DNA from: Symsagittifera roscoffensis
Lineage: Eukaryota > Xenacoelomorpha > Acoela > Convolutidae
Direction: 5' to 3'
NCBI RefSeq assembly: GCF_963678635.1
Contig: NC_087066.1
Span: forward strand, 37,015,152 to 37,079,151
DNA length: 64,000 bases
Positions 20,299-30,360 of this stretch are shown one piece after another (the stretch's first letter is position 1; each line of letters starts with the position of its first letter). The translations under genes and the position numbers were made by a program. The notes beneath the pieces were generated by a model that was not told where the DNA came from, searched no databases, and saw nothing but the letters and a program-made list of their open reading frames with translations.

Positions 20299-21272
20299 AG
20301 ACGCTTAAGGCAAGGAATTCCGGAAGAGGGAACATGATGGCCTGGGACGAGAAGCGAGCCATGCAAGAGTTTTCGAAGCAGCTGACGGAGAACTCTAATT
20401 TTAGTCGGAAAGAATACGGCACGGTGAAGTCCTCGGAGGCAAATAAAATCGGGCTGGAGAAATTGTTAGAAATCTCTTGGAGGGCGGCCCTCCAAAGATA
20501 CTTCAATGCATGCACCTGCGACGGTGGCAGCATACCTGGCCTGTCCGTGTGCAAGAACTGACTTGAAGGTACGACTGGCCTGGTGTTTGATTGAAATCAA
20601 GAAGTCGGAATATGAGGCCAACAACGACTCGAAATCAAAGGAACAGGAACTGGAATTGATGGAAGCCCTGCAAGTGTTGATTTCTAGGGACGATTCGGCG
20701 ATAGCATGTGCTAAGCGTAAGGATGCCCTTTGCTTTGTGAGTTTCGTGATGGATCGTATCCCCATTCCTGTGTTGGAAGAATGCATAAAAACCATTCGGC
20801 AAGGGGGAGTTGATCGTAAACGAAACTTTCTGAAAGCACTCCTGGAGCTAGATCAGGATATGCGGCTGCTCATACAAAGTAACGAATCGAACGACATGGA
20901 AAGCTATCGCAGGTTGGAAGAAGTGAGAAGATACTCAAACAAGGAGTTGAAAGTTAGTCGGGAGTCAGTTGAAGCAGTCAGGGGACAGAAGGACTATGCA
21001 ACTTTGGGGAAGTTAAGTCATTCCAATATGTGTCAGGCATCCCAGGGATGGCGTACAATTCCTTCGTGGACGAGGAAGCCAGGGAAGCATACTTTGACTA
21101 TGAGCAAGTTGTAGTACTTGATTTCTGGGTCGAGCGAGTCAAGGAAACTGGCATGTTGATGGTGGAACAACCCAAGCTGGGAATCATTTTGGAGGAACGA
21201 GTGGTCGAGCCCTCGGTTCCCGAGCTAAAGGGGCAAGTGAGTTTTGTTGTGGTTCTTGGGACGGTCCCTTGA
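20271..21272 (+). pseudogene. Env-position region, helical coding segments
   Basis: Open stretches at 20271-20561, 20506-21114 and 21030-21272 overlap in different frames, as expected for one reading frame with two indels. The 202-codon part is Glu/Lys-rich and probably alpha-helical. The last segment repeats short valine-rich strands. No family is recognised. Confidence 0.4.
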
Positions 21273-22946
21273 ATATCAGCTTAGTAACCATGTGCGAGCT
21301 CATAAAGCCTTCCTGGTGTCCACATCCAAACTGAAAATAACGAAGCAGAAGAGCGGACTATCCACGGAGCCAGCCGAGGGAAAACCCTCCGGTGATTGGT
21401 TGAGACAGGGCACCCGTCTAGCCCACATTAGTGGAATGGACGGACACGTAAGCAAATTTGGGCATTGCTTGAAAACGCTGAGTAAGCAGCATCGCCGACT
21501 GGCTCAATTGTAAGGGAGGATGAGCATGTCGAACAAGAGTGGAATGGAGTTGATTGCGGACTGTCATGGAGTAACGGAAGTGAACTTGATCACTGCCTTG
21601 GAGTTTTGCACTATGACGAGCTCTATAGAATCACTGGAACGCCTAGAGCGTGTCCATGGGTTAGTTACGTCCCTTAGTGTGGAAGTGTTCCCTGGACTAT
21701 TGCAGACTGAGCAAAAGATTGGAGGTTGGCGAGAGACTCTGGAGAACGAGATGAATTTGAAAAACAGTGAGGCCTATCATAGACCTACTGGTTCGAATTA
21801 TTTGGTGGGTTCGAGCTCTGCACCATATTGCAATAGTAGGTACCCTACGCACATGGTGGTGATGGAAGCGAGGACACAGTAGGTGTTGGTCGACCAACGG
21901 TTCTCTGTGCTAAAGTGCGTGAGATTGGCCAGATTGTCCGAGAAATCGTATGACTACCTGACGAAGATCATTCGGGTCGTCCCGAAGAGATCTGAAGGCG
22001 AGTTGCAGGAATAGTGGGTGAAGAGTTCATGAGTTTGAGTGAGGGTAATGTGAGTGAATTCAAGAAGAAGAAGGCGAGCGGAGCGTTACCCACCGAATTC
22101 CCCACCATGGATGAAAAGGACGATGTACACAGGATTGTGATGGAAGTGGAACCGTTACTGGGAGCTTCAGGGTACCGGACCCGAAGGAACATCTTGATGA
22201 CCCATAGGGCGCAGACACTAAGGTATCCCAAACGCGGGAATCTGGTGTTAGTGTGGGACTTAGAGGAGTGGTACTCCACGGGGTTGCGCGACCAAAATCA
22301 ACAAGTGTCAATCGTGGTAGTTAGTGCCATGCTGACGGTGAGATGGTTAGAAGCTAACGCGGGTACAAGTGAGCAGCCGACGGCCGTGCCGACATCTGAG
22401 CAATTAAGCAACGTGAAAATGAACCACAGCTTAGATCTTTTCAGAACCACCTGCAAGGTTCTGAGGATACCCAAAGCCATTGAGAGGATATGGTCAAGGC
22501 AAATAATGATGCCTTGGTTCCGTGCAGTGATGACATCATGGATGTATGAACGCGCGAAGTGTCATATGTCTAGGAACACGGAAGCCTATCGATCCTTCCA
22601 GCTAGATATAGGACCTGGAGCCTAAAGGAGAGCATTCTTAACGCACAGAAACGCTGTTACCACAGCGGCGAAGCGAGTAGCTAGAGTGCCTTGTGTTACT
22701 GAGGCAGAAAAGAGCGAGGTCTTACGAGCTGACCTAGAACGGAAAGTGAGCCTGTGCCTTCACAACAGCCTTTGCAGGAACCGGGAGCAAAAGGTGAATG
22801 TGGACTTGCTACCTCGTTGCAAACCGGGGCTTTTAGAGCAGGAGAGTTAGGGTATGGCCCGCAATTCCGTGGACATGCTGGAGAAAGTCCAAAGAGACAG
22901 TGAGACTGAAGAACAAGGACAAGAAGCACATGACAAGCGACGATAG
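21273..22946 (+). pseudogene. Env-position region, C-terminal coding segments up to the polypurine tract
   Basis: Open stretches at 21244-21513, 21520-21882 and 22014-22625 are followed by a frame that stays open from about 22635 to a TAG at 22847 and then to a TAG at 22944-22946. The purine-rich tract begins two bases later. That close spacing is what an LTR element's terminal gene would show, and it is the main reason for assigning the whole region to the retroelement. No recognised domain. Confidence 0.4.
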
Positions 22947-22947
22947 T

Positions 22948-22974
22948 GAAAAGTGAAGAGAAGAGGAGAAAAAC
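22948..22974 (+). promoter_or_regulatory. Candidate polypurine tract
   Basis: Almost pure purine (GAAAAGTGAAGAGAAGAGGA and following AGs) immediately after the last stop and immediately before a TG dinucleotide at 22976. In LTR elements such a tract primes plus-strand DNA synthesis just upstream of the 3' LTR. Confidence 0.55.
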
Positions 22975-22975
22975 T

Positions 22976-23740
22976 TGATTGTCTTTGTGTGCTAAATCTT
23001 TTACCAATCAACCAAGTTTGATTATTGAAACTGTTAAACTTTTTTTGCTGTAGTTTGGTCAAACCAGGGTTTGAGAAATATTTAATTGATGCAATTGTTA
23101 AATGACAATGAAAACTTTAGTTGACGCTATTTAGCTATATATATATAGAGAGAGAGAATCGGTGAATGTATTTACCTATTTAAACCCGACTGAAATTTTC
23201 AACCTGTGTAAGACACGTGTTCACTGTGTGGCGACCTGGTGGGTTTGCGTACGCTCGCTCGAAGAGGGTGAGTACCTTATTACCTTTGCTAGCCACAGAG
23301 TTTCTTAGTTTTAATATTGAGGACGACAGCATGAATAACTGATTCTACTTGGTGAGTGACATTAAGTTAATTTTAATGGATGCCTGGCCGTGCCAGGTCC
23401 CAAATCTTGAAACAAGCGAGTGCAAAAAGAAATTTTATGGTGAGATGACGTACGTTGTCAGAAAGAAATTTCATCTGGGACACTCCTCAAGGTGCAAATT
23501 TTGTGAAAATGTTGAAAGGCAGTGAGATGTAGTATGATGCCATTTGTGGCACGCAGTGAGTTGAGGTGGAGCAGATAAGTTTCATTTTCTAATGCGATTT
23601 GTAAGGTTGATTGTAGAGAACTGGAACACTACTAGACACTAACCCGGTGTTATGCGATCAATGAGGAAATTGATGGGGACTGTCCGGGGAGTATGTGCCA
23701 TTCCGCCGAATTGGCACAGCCTAACCTTCCGGCACAGTGC
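22976..23740 (+). mobile_element. Candidate 3' LTR of the large element (right end uncertain)
   Basis: It begins TGATTGTC after the purine tract. It contains a TATATATATATA stretch (23136-23147) and a TATTTAAA box (23177-23184), then a more GC-rich segment, compatible with U3-R-U5. No second copy exists in the window, so neither the right boundary nor the LTR identity can be confirmed; the position 23740 follows a CA-ending GC-rich segment and is a guess. Confidence 0.35.
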
Positions 23741-24540
23741 GAGATAAGAATTAGAGGCCTTAACGATCATTTATTAGTAAAAAGGAGGGTCAGAATATTC
23801 TGGGATTTTAAATGTTCAAAAATTCGAATTGTAACGTCACATTTCTGAGAAATGCTAAAACGGCCATTTTGAGCCGAAAAACAGAAAAACAGAATAACAG
23901 CTAAAATAGCCAGAGACTGTTGGTAGAAGATATAAAAAAAACAAAGCCTCTTATCGTGACGATCATGCACAATAAGACAGCTAATTAGAGACAACAGACG
24001 GAAAGAAGGCTTCAGTGGGGAAGAAGAAAAGAGCAGTACCCCCGCCTTGCCACGAGTTGATAGTAATAACGACGTTTTTAAGGTGAAATCACAGAAGCGG
24101 AGGCTCGGCCACCCAGAGACAGTATATGGTGAAGGAGTATAAAGAACTGACTTTTCAGCTACTCTGACGCCATAAACATTTTGAATTAACAACGGTATTG
24201 TTTGATATTTTAGAATATAAGCAGCTAAAAAGAGGGAAGGGTCAATCCATCTCCAATGGATATAATATAGAACTCTCACCAAAAACATAGTAAAATAGGA
24301 TATTTGAGCCGTGTTTTTAATATCAATCCCGTAGTCTGAGAATCCAAGACCCAGCTATGTGGTTGTGTTCGCTTGTAAACGGAAGCTGATTAAAAGTCGT
24401 TTGACTGATGGCCTAAAAATGGCAAATTTTCACTTAGCCCTAGACAGACCAAAAAATCAACTGACTAGGTCGAGACGATGAAAAACGAGTAGAATTTAGG
24501 TAGCTGACGCAGGCCAGTCGTTAATAGGTACTTTTTCTAT
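23741..24540. other. AT-rich spacer, nothing recognised
   Basis: A 173-codon minus-strand open frame (23767-24288) looks like chance coding: hydrophobic composition, no motif, no conserved context. No RNA gene or repeat copy was recognised. Confidence 0.5.
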
Positions 24541-24593
24541 GCTCCGTCACTGTGTAGTATTTTGGCGAATGTTACTCATTTTCTTCTCATATG

Positions 24594-25176
24594 TCTACTT
24601 TTTCATTACACAAAAACCCCTCCTTATCAAACGGCACTGCCAGAAGACCGTTGTTTTTCAAATACTTTCTGGCTTTTTCAACTGCTTTGTCAGAGGGGTC
24701 TGTTTCACATTCTTAGCATATCTCTTTGCAGCTGCTGCAATCTCACATAATTTTTCTCCGGGTAATCTATTTAACTTCAGTTCAGACCAAAAGTCTATCG
24801 ATGTCCGCAAGGAAGTGAATTTCATAGCATTATCTCGTACCGGATGTTTTGTTCCAAAACTTAAGACTTCCCGCACCCAGAGCGGCAAAATCACTACATC
24901 TAAAAATCTGACTGACCTTTCATTCAAGTTTTTTAATGGTCTATCCTGTCTTTCCGAACGCTTTTCAAGCTTTTTCTTGTGTCGGCTTATCAGATTACTG
25001 ACACAGCACCTTGCTTGCAGGTTCAGATAGAATATTACCGAAGGCCACCACTTCGCATCTATACCCCTTCTCACTACCTCTCTTGCTTTTGCTAGGTTAC
25101 CCGAAGCCTTGGCCGTATCCGCGTTTGCCTGGCTTATCTCAGATCTCAAGAGTCTCAGTTGAAAGCTGTGCATCAC
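24594..25176 (-). pseudogene. Penelope-like element fragment (N-terminal part of the RT protein)
   Basis: The minus-strand frame (25176 down to 24658) contains WVREVLSFGTKHPVRDN and later EIAAAAKRYAKNVKQTP. After a frameshift and stop, the adjacent frame reads YLKNNGLLAVPFDKEGF (near 24665-24610). These are the characteristic segments that precede the catalytic RT core in Penelope-like elements. The core itself and the GIY-YIG endonuclease are absent, so this is a short, dead fragment. It lies head-to-head with PICK1, about 0.4 kb away. Confidence 0.7.
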
Positions 25177-25177
25177 G

Positions 25178-25566
25178 ATTTTCTAGTTATCACCAGCCGA
25201 TATGTTATGTTTTGACTGTCCTTTATTGTGACTGGAATATCTGATGAAGGGTTTCCTTACTGTAATCTCGGTTACAATGATACTTTTGACCTGGTTACCT
25301 TAAAGCTGCTTAAATGTGATCAAAGCGCCAGTATATAATTGTAAACAAAGTCAGGTCTGGTTGCAAACTTCTCCTTTATTTTCAATTTTTCTTTTATTTG
25401 CAAACTTTTCCTTTATTTAGCAAACTTCAGGAATTGTAAACTTTTTTTCTACTTTCGCGTAATTCAAGATCTGTGTTATCTTGAGAGTGCAACTGAAATT
25501 GAACAAAAATCGGTCAAAAAATCCGACATCTTACCCCCTAGTTATTATTTTTTATTTGTTTTCAGA
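25178..25566 (+). promoter_or_regulatory. PICK1 upstream region and 3' splice acceptor
   Basis: This AT-rich upstream sequence ends in a strong pyrimidine tract and TTTTCAG (25560-25565), followed by only four bases (AGAT) before the PICK1 ATG. The acceptor could serve a 5' UTR intron or spliced-leader trans-splicing. No TATA box or other promoter element stands out. Confidence 0.5.
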
Positions 25567-25569
25567 GAT

Positions 25570-26967
25570 ATGTTTCTCGATTACGAGTTGGAGGAAGATT
25601 TGATGGGCCTCAAAGTTCAGCCTATGTCGGTTACGATATTGAAGGACAAGCAGAATCTGATTGGAATCAGCATTGGGGGTGGTGCCCCGCATTGTCCATG
25701 CTTATTCGTTGTGCAAGTTTTCGACAATACTCCAGCGGCGAAAGTGGGGACACTGGAATCTGGAGATGAAATTTTATCGATTCAAACACAGTCTGTTAAA
25801 GGAAAGTCGAAACAGGAAGTTGCAAAAATGATACAGAGTGTTAGAGGAGATGTGAATATCGGCTTCAACAAGCTTGTATGTCCAGACTTGAATGAAGGAA
25901 AATCGATAGATATAATAATGAAGAAGTTGAAGCACAGGATGGTCGAAAGCATGTCATCGCAAACGGCTGATGCTTTGGGGCTTAGCCGAGCTATTTTGTG
26001 CAACGATACTTTGATCAAAAAATTCGAAGAACTTGAAAAGACGTCTTCAATGTATAAGGGCTTACTGGAGCATTGTAAAATTCTTCTGCGTGGATATTTT
26101 CAGCTTGCGCATGCTCATAAGCTATTTGGAGATGTGTTTTCGACCATTGGAGCGAGAGAACCTCAGCATGTTGCTTCAGAATCGTTCCGAAAATACGCAG
26201 ACTCCCATCGATCAATCGAGAAATTTGGAATCAAGCTGCTAAGAACCTTAAAGCCAATGGTCAGTGACCTAGAGACTTATCTAACTAAAGCAATACCAGA
26301 TACTAAGTTGACAATCAAGCGTTATGCAGATGTGAAGTTCGAGTACTTATCGTACTGCCTGAAGATAAAAGAGATGGACGATGAAGACTACGCCTATTGT
26401 TCAATGGGAGAAATACTCTACCGAGTCGAAACAGGCAACTATGAATATAGATTACTTCTTCGCTGCCGACAAGACGCCAAGAAGAGATTCGCTAAACTGA
26501 GACACGATGTCCTGGAAAAACTTGAATTACTGGACAACAAACACGTGCAAGATATTGTGTTCCAAATGCAACGCTTCGTTACAGCTCTTTCGCGTTATAA
26601 TACAGACTGCCACGAAAAATTGGAGTCATGCAGTGATATTTTCCCAATTGAGGTAGACTTGCAGGCGACTACTCTGAACTACCACAAAAAGAATGACTTC
26701 TCGGAAGATGGTCAGGAGGAACTCGAAAACAATCATGATAATCAAGAAGACAGACAGAATAATGATGGCAATCTCAACAAACCAGATGTAACTGTAGATA
26801 CAGAACTACTGGAACTAGGCGAGAATAGCGCATCTCAACCATTGAATTTTGATGCAGACTTTTTCGGATCAGCGGTACAATCCGACTCTGGAAATCCCTT
26901 CGGTGCATATCCTAGACAACGCCAATCGCTGCAACATTCCTCAGAAATTGACAAGTTGCTTGATTAG
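25570..26967 (+). CDS. PICK1: PICK1-like PDZ and BAR domain protein (protein interacting with C kinase 1)
   Basis: PICK1 is a peripheral membrane scaffold. Its PDZ domain binds C-termini of receptors, transporters and PKC-alpha, and its BAR domain senses or bends vesicle membranes in endocytic trafficking. The 465-codon intronless frame is full length. PDZ is at about residues 20-105, with the carboxylate loop in NLIGISIGGG and the family's CPC motif at 42-44. The arfaptin-type BAR domain is at about 140-355, with a conserved LFGDVF segment (FxDxF, 186-190), a known adaptor-binding type motif. An acidic, Asn-rich tail follows, containing an NPF tripeptide at 442-444, typical of EH-domain ligands. 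The start ATG is in the family's normal place (MF.D..EED) and has a splice acceptor four bases upstream. Confidence 0.95.
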   Translation: MFLDYELEEDLMGLKVQPMSVTILKDKQNLIGISIGGGAPHCPCLFVVQVFDNTPAAKVGTLESGDEILSIQTQSVKGKSKQEVAKMIQSVRGDVNIGFNKLVCPDLNEGKSIDIIMKKLKHRMVESMSSQTADALGLSRAILCNDTLIKKFEELEKTSSMYKGLLEHCKILLRGYFQLAHAHKLFGDVFSTIGAREPQHVASESFRKYADSHRSIEKFGIKLLRTLKPMVSDLETYLTKAIPDTKLTIKRYADVKFEYLSYCLKIKEMDDEDYAYCSMGEILYRVETGNYEYRLLLRCRQDAKKRFAKLRHDVLEKLELLDNKHVQDIVFQMQRFVTALSRYNTDCHEKLESCSDIFPIEVDLQATTLNYHKKNDFSEDGQEELENNHDNQEDRQNNDGNLNKPDVTVDTELLELGENSASQPLNFDADFFGSAVQSDSGNPFGAYPRQRQSLQHSSEIDKLLD

Positions 26968-27158
26968 CAAGCATGTATAGCAATAATTTAAGTCACTGGT
27001 GGAAATTAGAATTTTGTTTATATATAAATCTTTTAAGTCTTTATTCAAAAATGGTTGCATGTTTTTGTGAATGACAAGAGAATTTAGTATTTTCTTTGGA
27101 AAAGTGAAATTGTCGATGGAGGCTTTATTACTATCGAGGTAGGCTAAAGTCTAACTAA

Positions 27159-27164
27159 AATAAA
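27159..27164 (+). terminator. Candidate PICK1 polyadenylation signal
   Basis: AATAAA 192 bp after the PICK1 stop. A second AATAAA lies at 27410-27415. Which one is used cannot be told from sequence. Confidence 0.45.
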
Positions 27165-27379
27165 AAGAGCAAGAACAGTCATCTTGCAAATGTTTTAAAA
27201 GAATATTCATGATCAAAGGCACCAGTGTAAGAGCTGCTCAGCACTGAAAGGAGGAAAACTGTTGTGCCCTTGCTTAAAACCTACTTGAGTTTTTTGGACT
27301 GGGTAGTGTTGTCGTAACGCTGGCAATTAGCAGGAATCATTTTGGGCATCGAACGAACGCTTCTTAGCCACTTCATGAT

Positions 27380-28450
27380 CGCTCTTTTGTTTTGATTTTT
27401 AAAGAGTCAATAAACGCAGTGAAGACTTTTATATAGGTCGTGATGATTTTTTTAGGAAGTCTTAAAATTTGTTCACTTTCCAATTTGTTTTTTCTGCGGT
27501 TTTTATAATTTTTCGCGAAGCATATGAAATTTCCACACTTGTGATCAGGTTAGTGTGTTATTACAAACTCGCAAAAAAACGTGTTCATTTAAAGTGTTCA
27601 CTTATTTGTAAATTTTAATGTAGCATTGGAAATTGCATAGCATCTGCTTATTTTTTGGCTATTGTTTGGTAATTTTAAGCTTCCGTGACTGTGTGGCTTG
27701 TGCTTGAGTCTTTTAATCTCTAGGTCGCAGGATAGAATCTCAGAGGTAGCCAATTTTTTTTACTAATTCAAGGCTTATTTTTGTTATTGCACTTAATAGA
27801 GCTGCTTTTTGTCGTGTTTTCGCGAGTGTTAGTGCAGCGGCAATGTTTTTCACAATGCTTTTGTAAAACTGGTTTAAAATTTTTGTCATGATATATTTCT
27901 CGTTTTTGTTGCTTTCCCTATTTATGGGCTTTTTTTATAGTGTTTCATTGGGTTTCTGTTCCGACTATACTTAAACACGGGTGTGTTTAAGTATTTACTT
28001 TTTTTTGTTTTCCACGCAAAATCGGGTATTACAAATAATCTTCAGAGAGGTTGAGTGATAAATCATTTTAAAGCCCTTTCATTTGCGATTCGAACATCAA
28101 ATTTTTCCAACAAGTTGTCCCATAGTTTGAAGTTTAGTGAGCGAGTAACGCCATGGGTAAACTATTTTCGGAAACTTTCGTTAAACTATTTTCGGAAACT
28201 TCATTTTGCGCTTCTTTGGTAATATATTTTTAAAACATAAAAAAAATTTTATGCAAAGAATTTAAAATTTTTTCTCTTATTAGTTTTCTGGAGACGACAG
28301 TGGTCGATTATGCGTAATTCACTAATTTTCTACTCGTTTTTTTTTGTTCTCTCATCACATCACGCACAAAAAAACGGCACTCATTTAAAGAAAGGAAAAC
28401 ACTTTTTTAGTTTTTTATGAATGTGGTCGGAATTGCTGACTTGATGCCTT
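27380..28450. repeat. Copy of dispersed AT-rich repeat family D
   Basis: It contains the blocks TATAGGTCGTGATGATTTTTT (near 27430), TAAAGCCCTTTCA (near 28070) and TCTCATCACATCACGCAC (near 28350). The same blocks occur in the same order at 39890-41200, and subsets occur at 51890-52330 and 63640-64000. No coding capacity is seen. A tRNA-related repeat (27565-27850) sits within it. Confidence 0.6.
27565..27850 (+). repeat. tRNA-related SINE-like repeat, copy 1
   Basis: It matches 62425-62700 over its length. The tRNA-like part (27683-27751) keeps CTAGGTCGCAGGATAGAATCTCAG, a B-box-like segment with one change from GGTTCRAATC, while the A box is degraded compared with the other copy. Confidence 0.6.
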
Positions 28451-29584
28451 AATATAAGATATTAGGAATTGAAGTGCTGACCTGTTTGGTTCCTAAAAAT
28501 GTGAAGCCAAACTAATTCCAATCTTTTTCTGATCTGAAACTTTTGAAATATTTTTTTTTGAGAAAATTGAAATCTTTGAGTGTTTGTGCTTTTCAATGAT
28601 CTCTGAGTGCCTATAGTGGCATTTTAGTCTTGTAGTTTAGAATATTTTGTGTCATATAGACGCAGTTTGGGTTGTTATTGGCTTGGGCTTCGATGTTGAC
28701 AACGATTTTGTAGTTGACCTTAGTGTCTTTCTTTGGGTCTTAACAACTTGTTTAGCAGGATCAGTGAATATTCAATTAAATTTCAAGGATTGATTTTGTG
28801 CATTTGGCTCAAAATAAACGCTCATGCCTTGTTTTTTTATCTTTGGCTTAGTTCCGCAGTACCTTATGGATAAATAACGCTGTTTATCATGTTTTTCGAA
28901 AATTCACAGATGGCGTAGATGTAAGGTCCCAGACTTGTCAGACATAAATAGTTTCTAAGTATTTTCTTTTTTAAAATTTACACAAACAAAGCTTGTGTGA
29001 TAGTATGATCTCATTTTTTCTAAACTAAGTCCCAGATTTTGGTGTTCATTTTAAAAAAGTTCATTTTGATCAATAACCAACTATTAAGTACAACCAATGC
29101 TAAGGATGTTAACACAGAGTATTTTTGTTTTGACTTTTGTAATGAAAGTAACGGAATATTTGCGCTCAGGGTGATTTTTTTTCTTCAGACAAATTTCGAC
29201 TTTTTAACTAGCCATTTTTGACGGGATTTTTAAAAGTATCATTCAAAAAGTATTGGTGCCCTGAACTTAATTTTGGAAAGATATTTCACCTGTGAGCTTT
29301 TTTTTGTAAAGTTATAGGGGTTTAAAGATTGCCATTTTGGCCAATTTGGGACAATTAAAGCGTAAGCGGAGATTTAATCCGTACTTAATATGGCGCATGG
29401 GGGATGATTATCTTAAAAAATCTCAAATTAGGAAAAAAAATTCATTTCTATTATATTTAATTTTTTAAATGTTATTACTGCTCCAAAGACTGCTCTATAA
29501 ATTGAGGCATGTTAGTGGGTCAATTTTTTTTTCAAATTGACTGGTAATGCTAATGCGTCATAATTGGCGTGCGTCACTTAAGAG
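28451..29584. repeat. AT-rich intergenic sequence with an old diverged copy of family B
   Basis: 28975-29584 shows blocks in the same order as family B (29585-30360): AAAGCTTGTGT, CCAATGCTAAG, TATAAATTGAGGCATG, ATGCGTCATAATTGGCGTGCGTCAC. This gives the appearance of a diverged tandem duplicate. The rest of the stretch has nothing recognisable. Confidence 0.5.
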
Positions 29585-30360
29585 TAATGTGATTTTTCTG
29601 TTATCTGACCTTGGTATCTTTAGGCGCATCTTTTCTAGTTTCCCACCAACCTCGTAAAATCACAATGTAGAGTTATTCATAACAATAAAAATGGTTCATT
29701 TCAGTCGGTTTTCACGCTGACATGTTTTTATCCGTTTAGAACATGAAAGTCATTGTACCACACTCAAAAAATGTTGTTCCTGATAATAGATACACTAGCA
29801 GACAAAATTAAGCGCAAATTCAGGGTTTTCTATAAAATTCATGTTTGCAATGTCCATTTTGACAACATTTACTTCGAATCGCAAATAATCAGAGCTACCA
29901 ACTGTGAAAAACCAAGTAAAGATAGAGAAGAGTTAGAGAAGAAGCCAAGTAAAGATTTAGTAAACATTTGAAGAACCTACTGGAGCGTATTAACACAAGT
30001 AAAGCTTGTGTTGCAATATGAACTCTCTTTTTTCCAACCTAAGTCGCCAATGCTAAGTATATTAATACAGATTATTATATTACAAATAGCACTTTAGCCT
30101 CAAGGTATCATGGATCTGTAGGGTAGAGGTAGGGAAGGAGACCTGCACCAAAATTAGAGGGTTCGAACTCGGGCAGGGTCGGATATTTCGAATGAACTTT
30201 CTCATATACTAGTTTAAATGCGTCCACTATAAATTGAGGCATGGTAGTTGGTAATTTTTTCAAATTGACTGGTACTACTAATGCGTCATAATTGGCTCGC
30301 GTCACTTTGCAATTATGTAGAATCATAATTGGCGTCCGTCACTTAGGAACTTTTGTAGAC
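29585..30360 (+). repeat. Dispersed repeat family B with tRNA-like internal promoter, copy 1
   Basis: This 776-bp segment is closely similar to 34926-35718. It contains a tRNA-like stretch (30113-30185) with an A-box-like TAGGGTAGAGGTAGGG and a near-perfect B box GGTTCGAACTC. Short chance open frames occur on both strands and are not conserved in a way that suggests a gene. Confidence 0.75.

Larger units (their letters stand above)
1..23740 (+). mobile_element. Giant decayed Ty3/gypsy-type retroelement (left end outside window)
   Basis: In order on the + strand lie a repeat-rich leader, gag, aspartic protease, RT with a YVDD box, partial RNase H, an HHCC/DDE-type integrase with a long acidic C-terminal tail, about 8.1 kb of extra coding sequence, a purine-rich tract and an LTR-like region. 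This domain order (PR-RT-RH-IN) is that of Ty3/gypsy elements. The coding part is clearly GC-richer than the host DNA to its right. Stops and frameshifts interrupt every domain, so this is a dead copy. No copy of the putative 3' LTR is found near position 1, so the 5' LTR is either outside the window or lost. The right boundary is approximate. Joining the env-position region to this element rests on continuity of strand, composition and coding up to the polypurine tract; a composite of two elements is possible. Confidence 0.75.

Noticed and set aside
14834-22946. Retroviral-type envelope gene downstream of pol
   Set aside because: Position fits, but no signal peptide, furin-like site or transmembrane anchor is visible; the recognised part is a hydrolase-like domain.
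7428-23695. TCCGGGGAGT repeated near 7430, 14852 and 23690 as LTR starts
   Set aside because: Only about 10-12 bases are shared and surrounding sequence differs; too short to define LTRs.
23767-24288. 173-codon minus-strand open frame as a gene
   Set aside because: Hydrophobic, biased composition, no domain, no supporting splice or promoter context; likely chance in AT-rich DNA.
25570-26967. PICK1 as a dead processed pseudogene
   Set aside because: The frame is intact with all family motifs, no poly-A tract follows directly and no flanking duplication is seen.
30108-30326. 72-codon minus-strand frame in family B as a small gene
   Set aside because: It overlaps the tRNA-like stretch and is not kept open in the second copy in any evident way.
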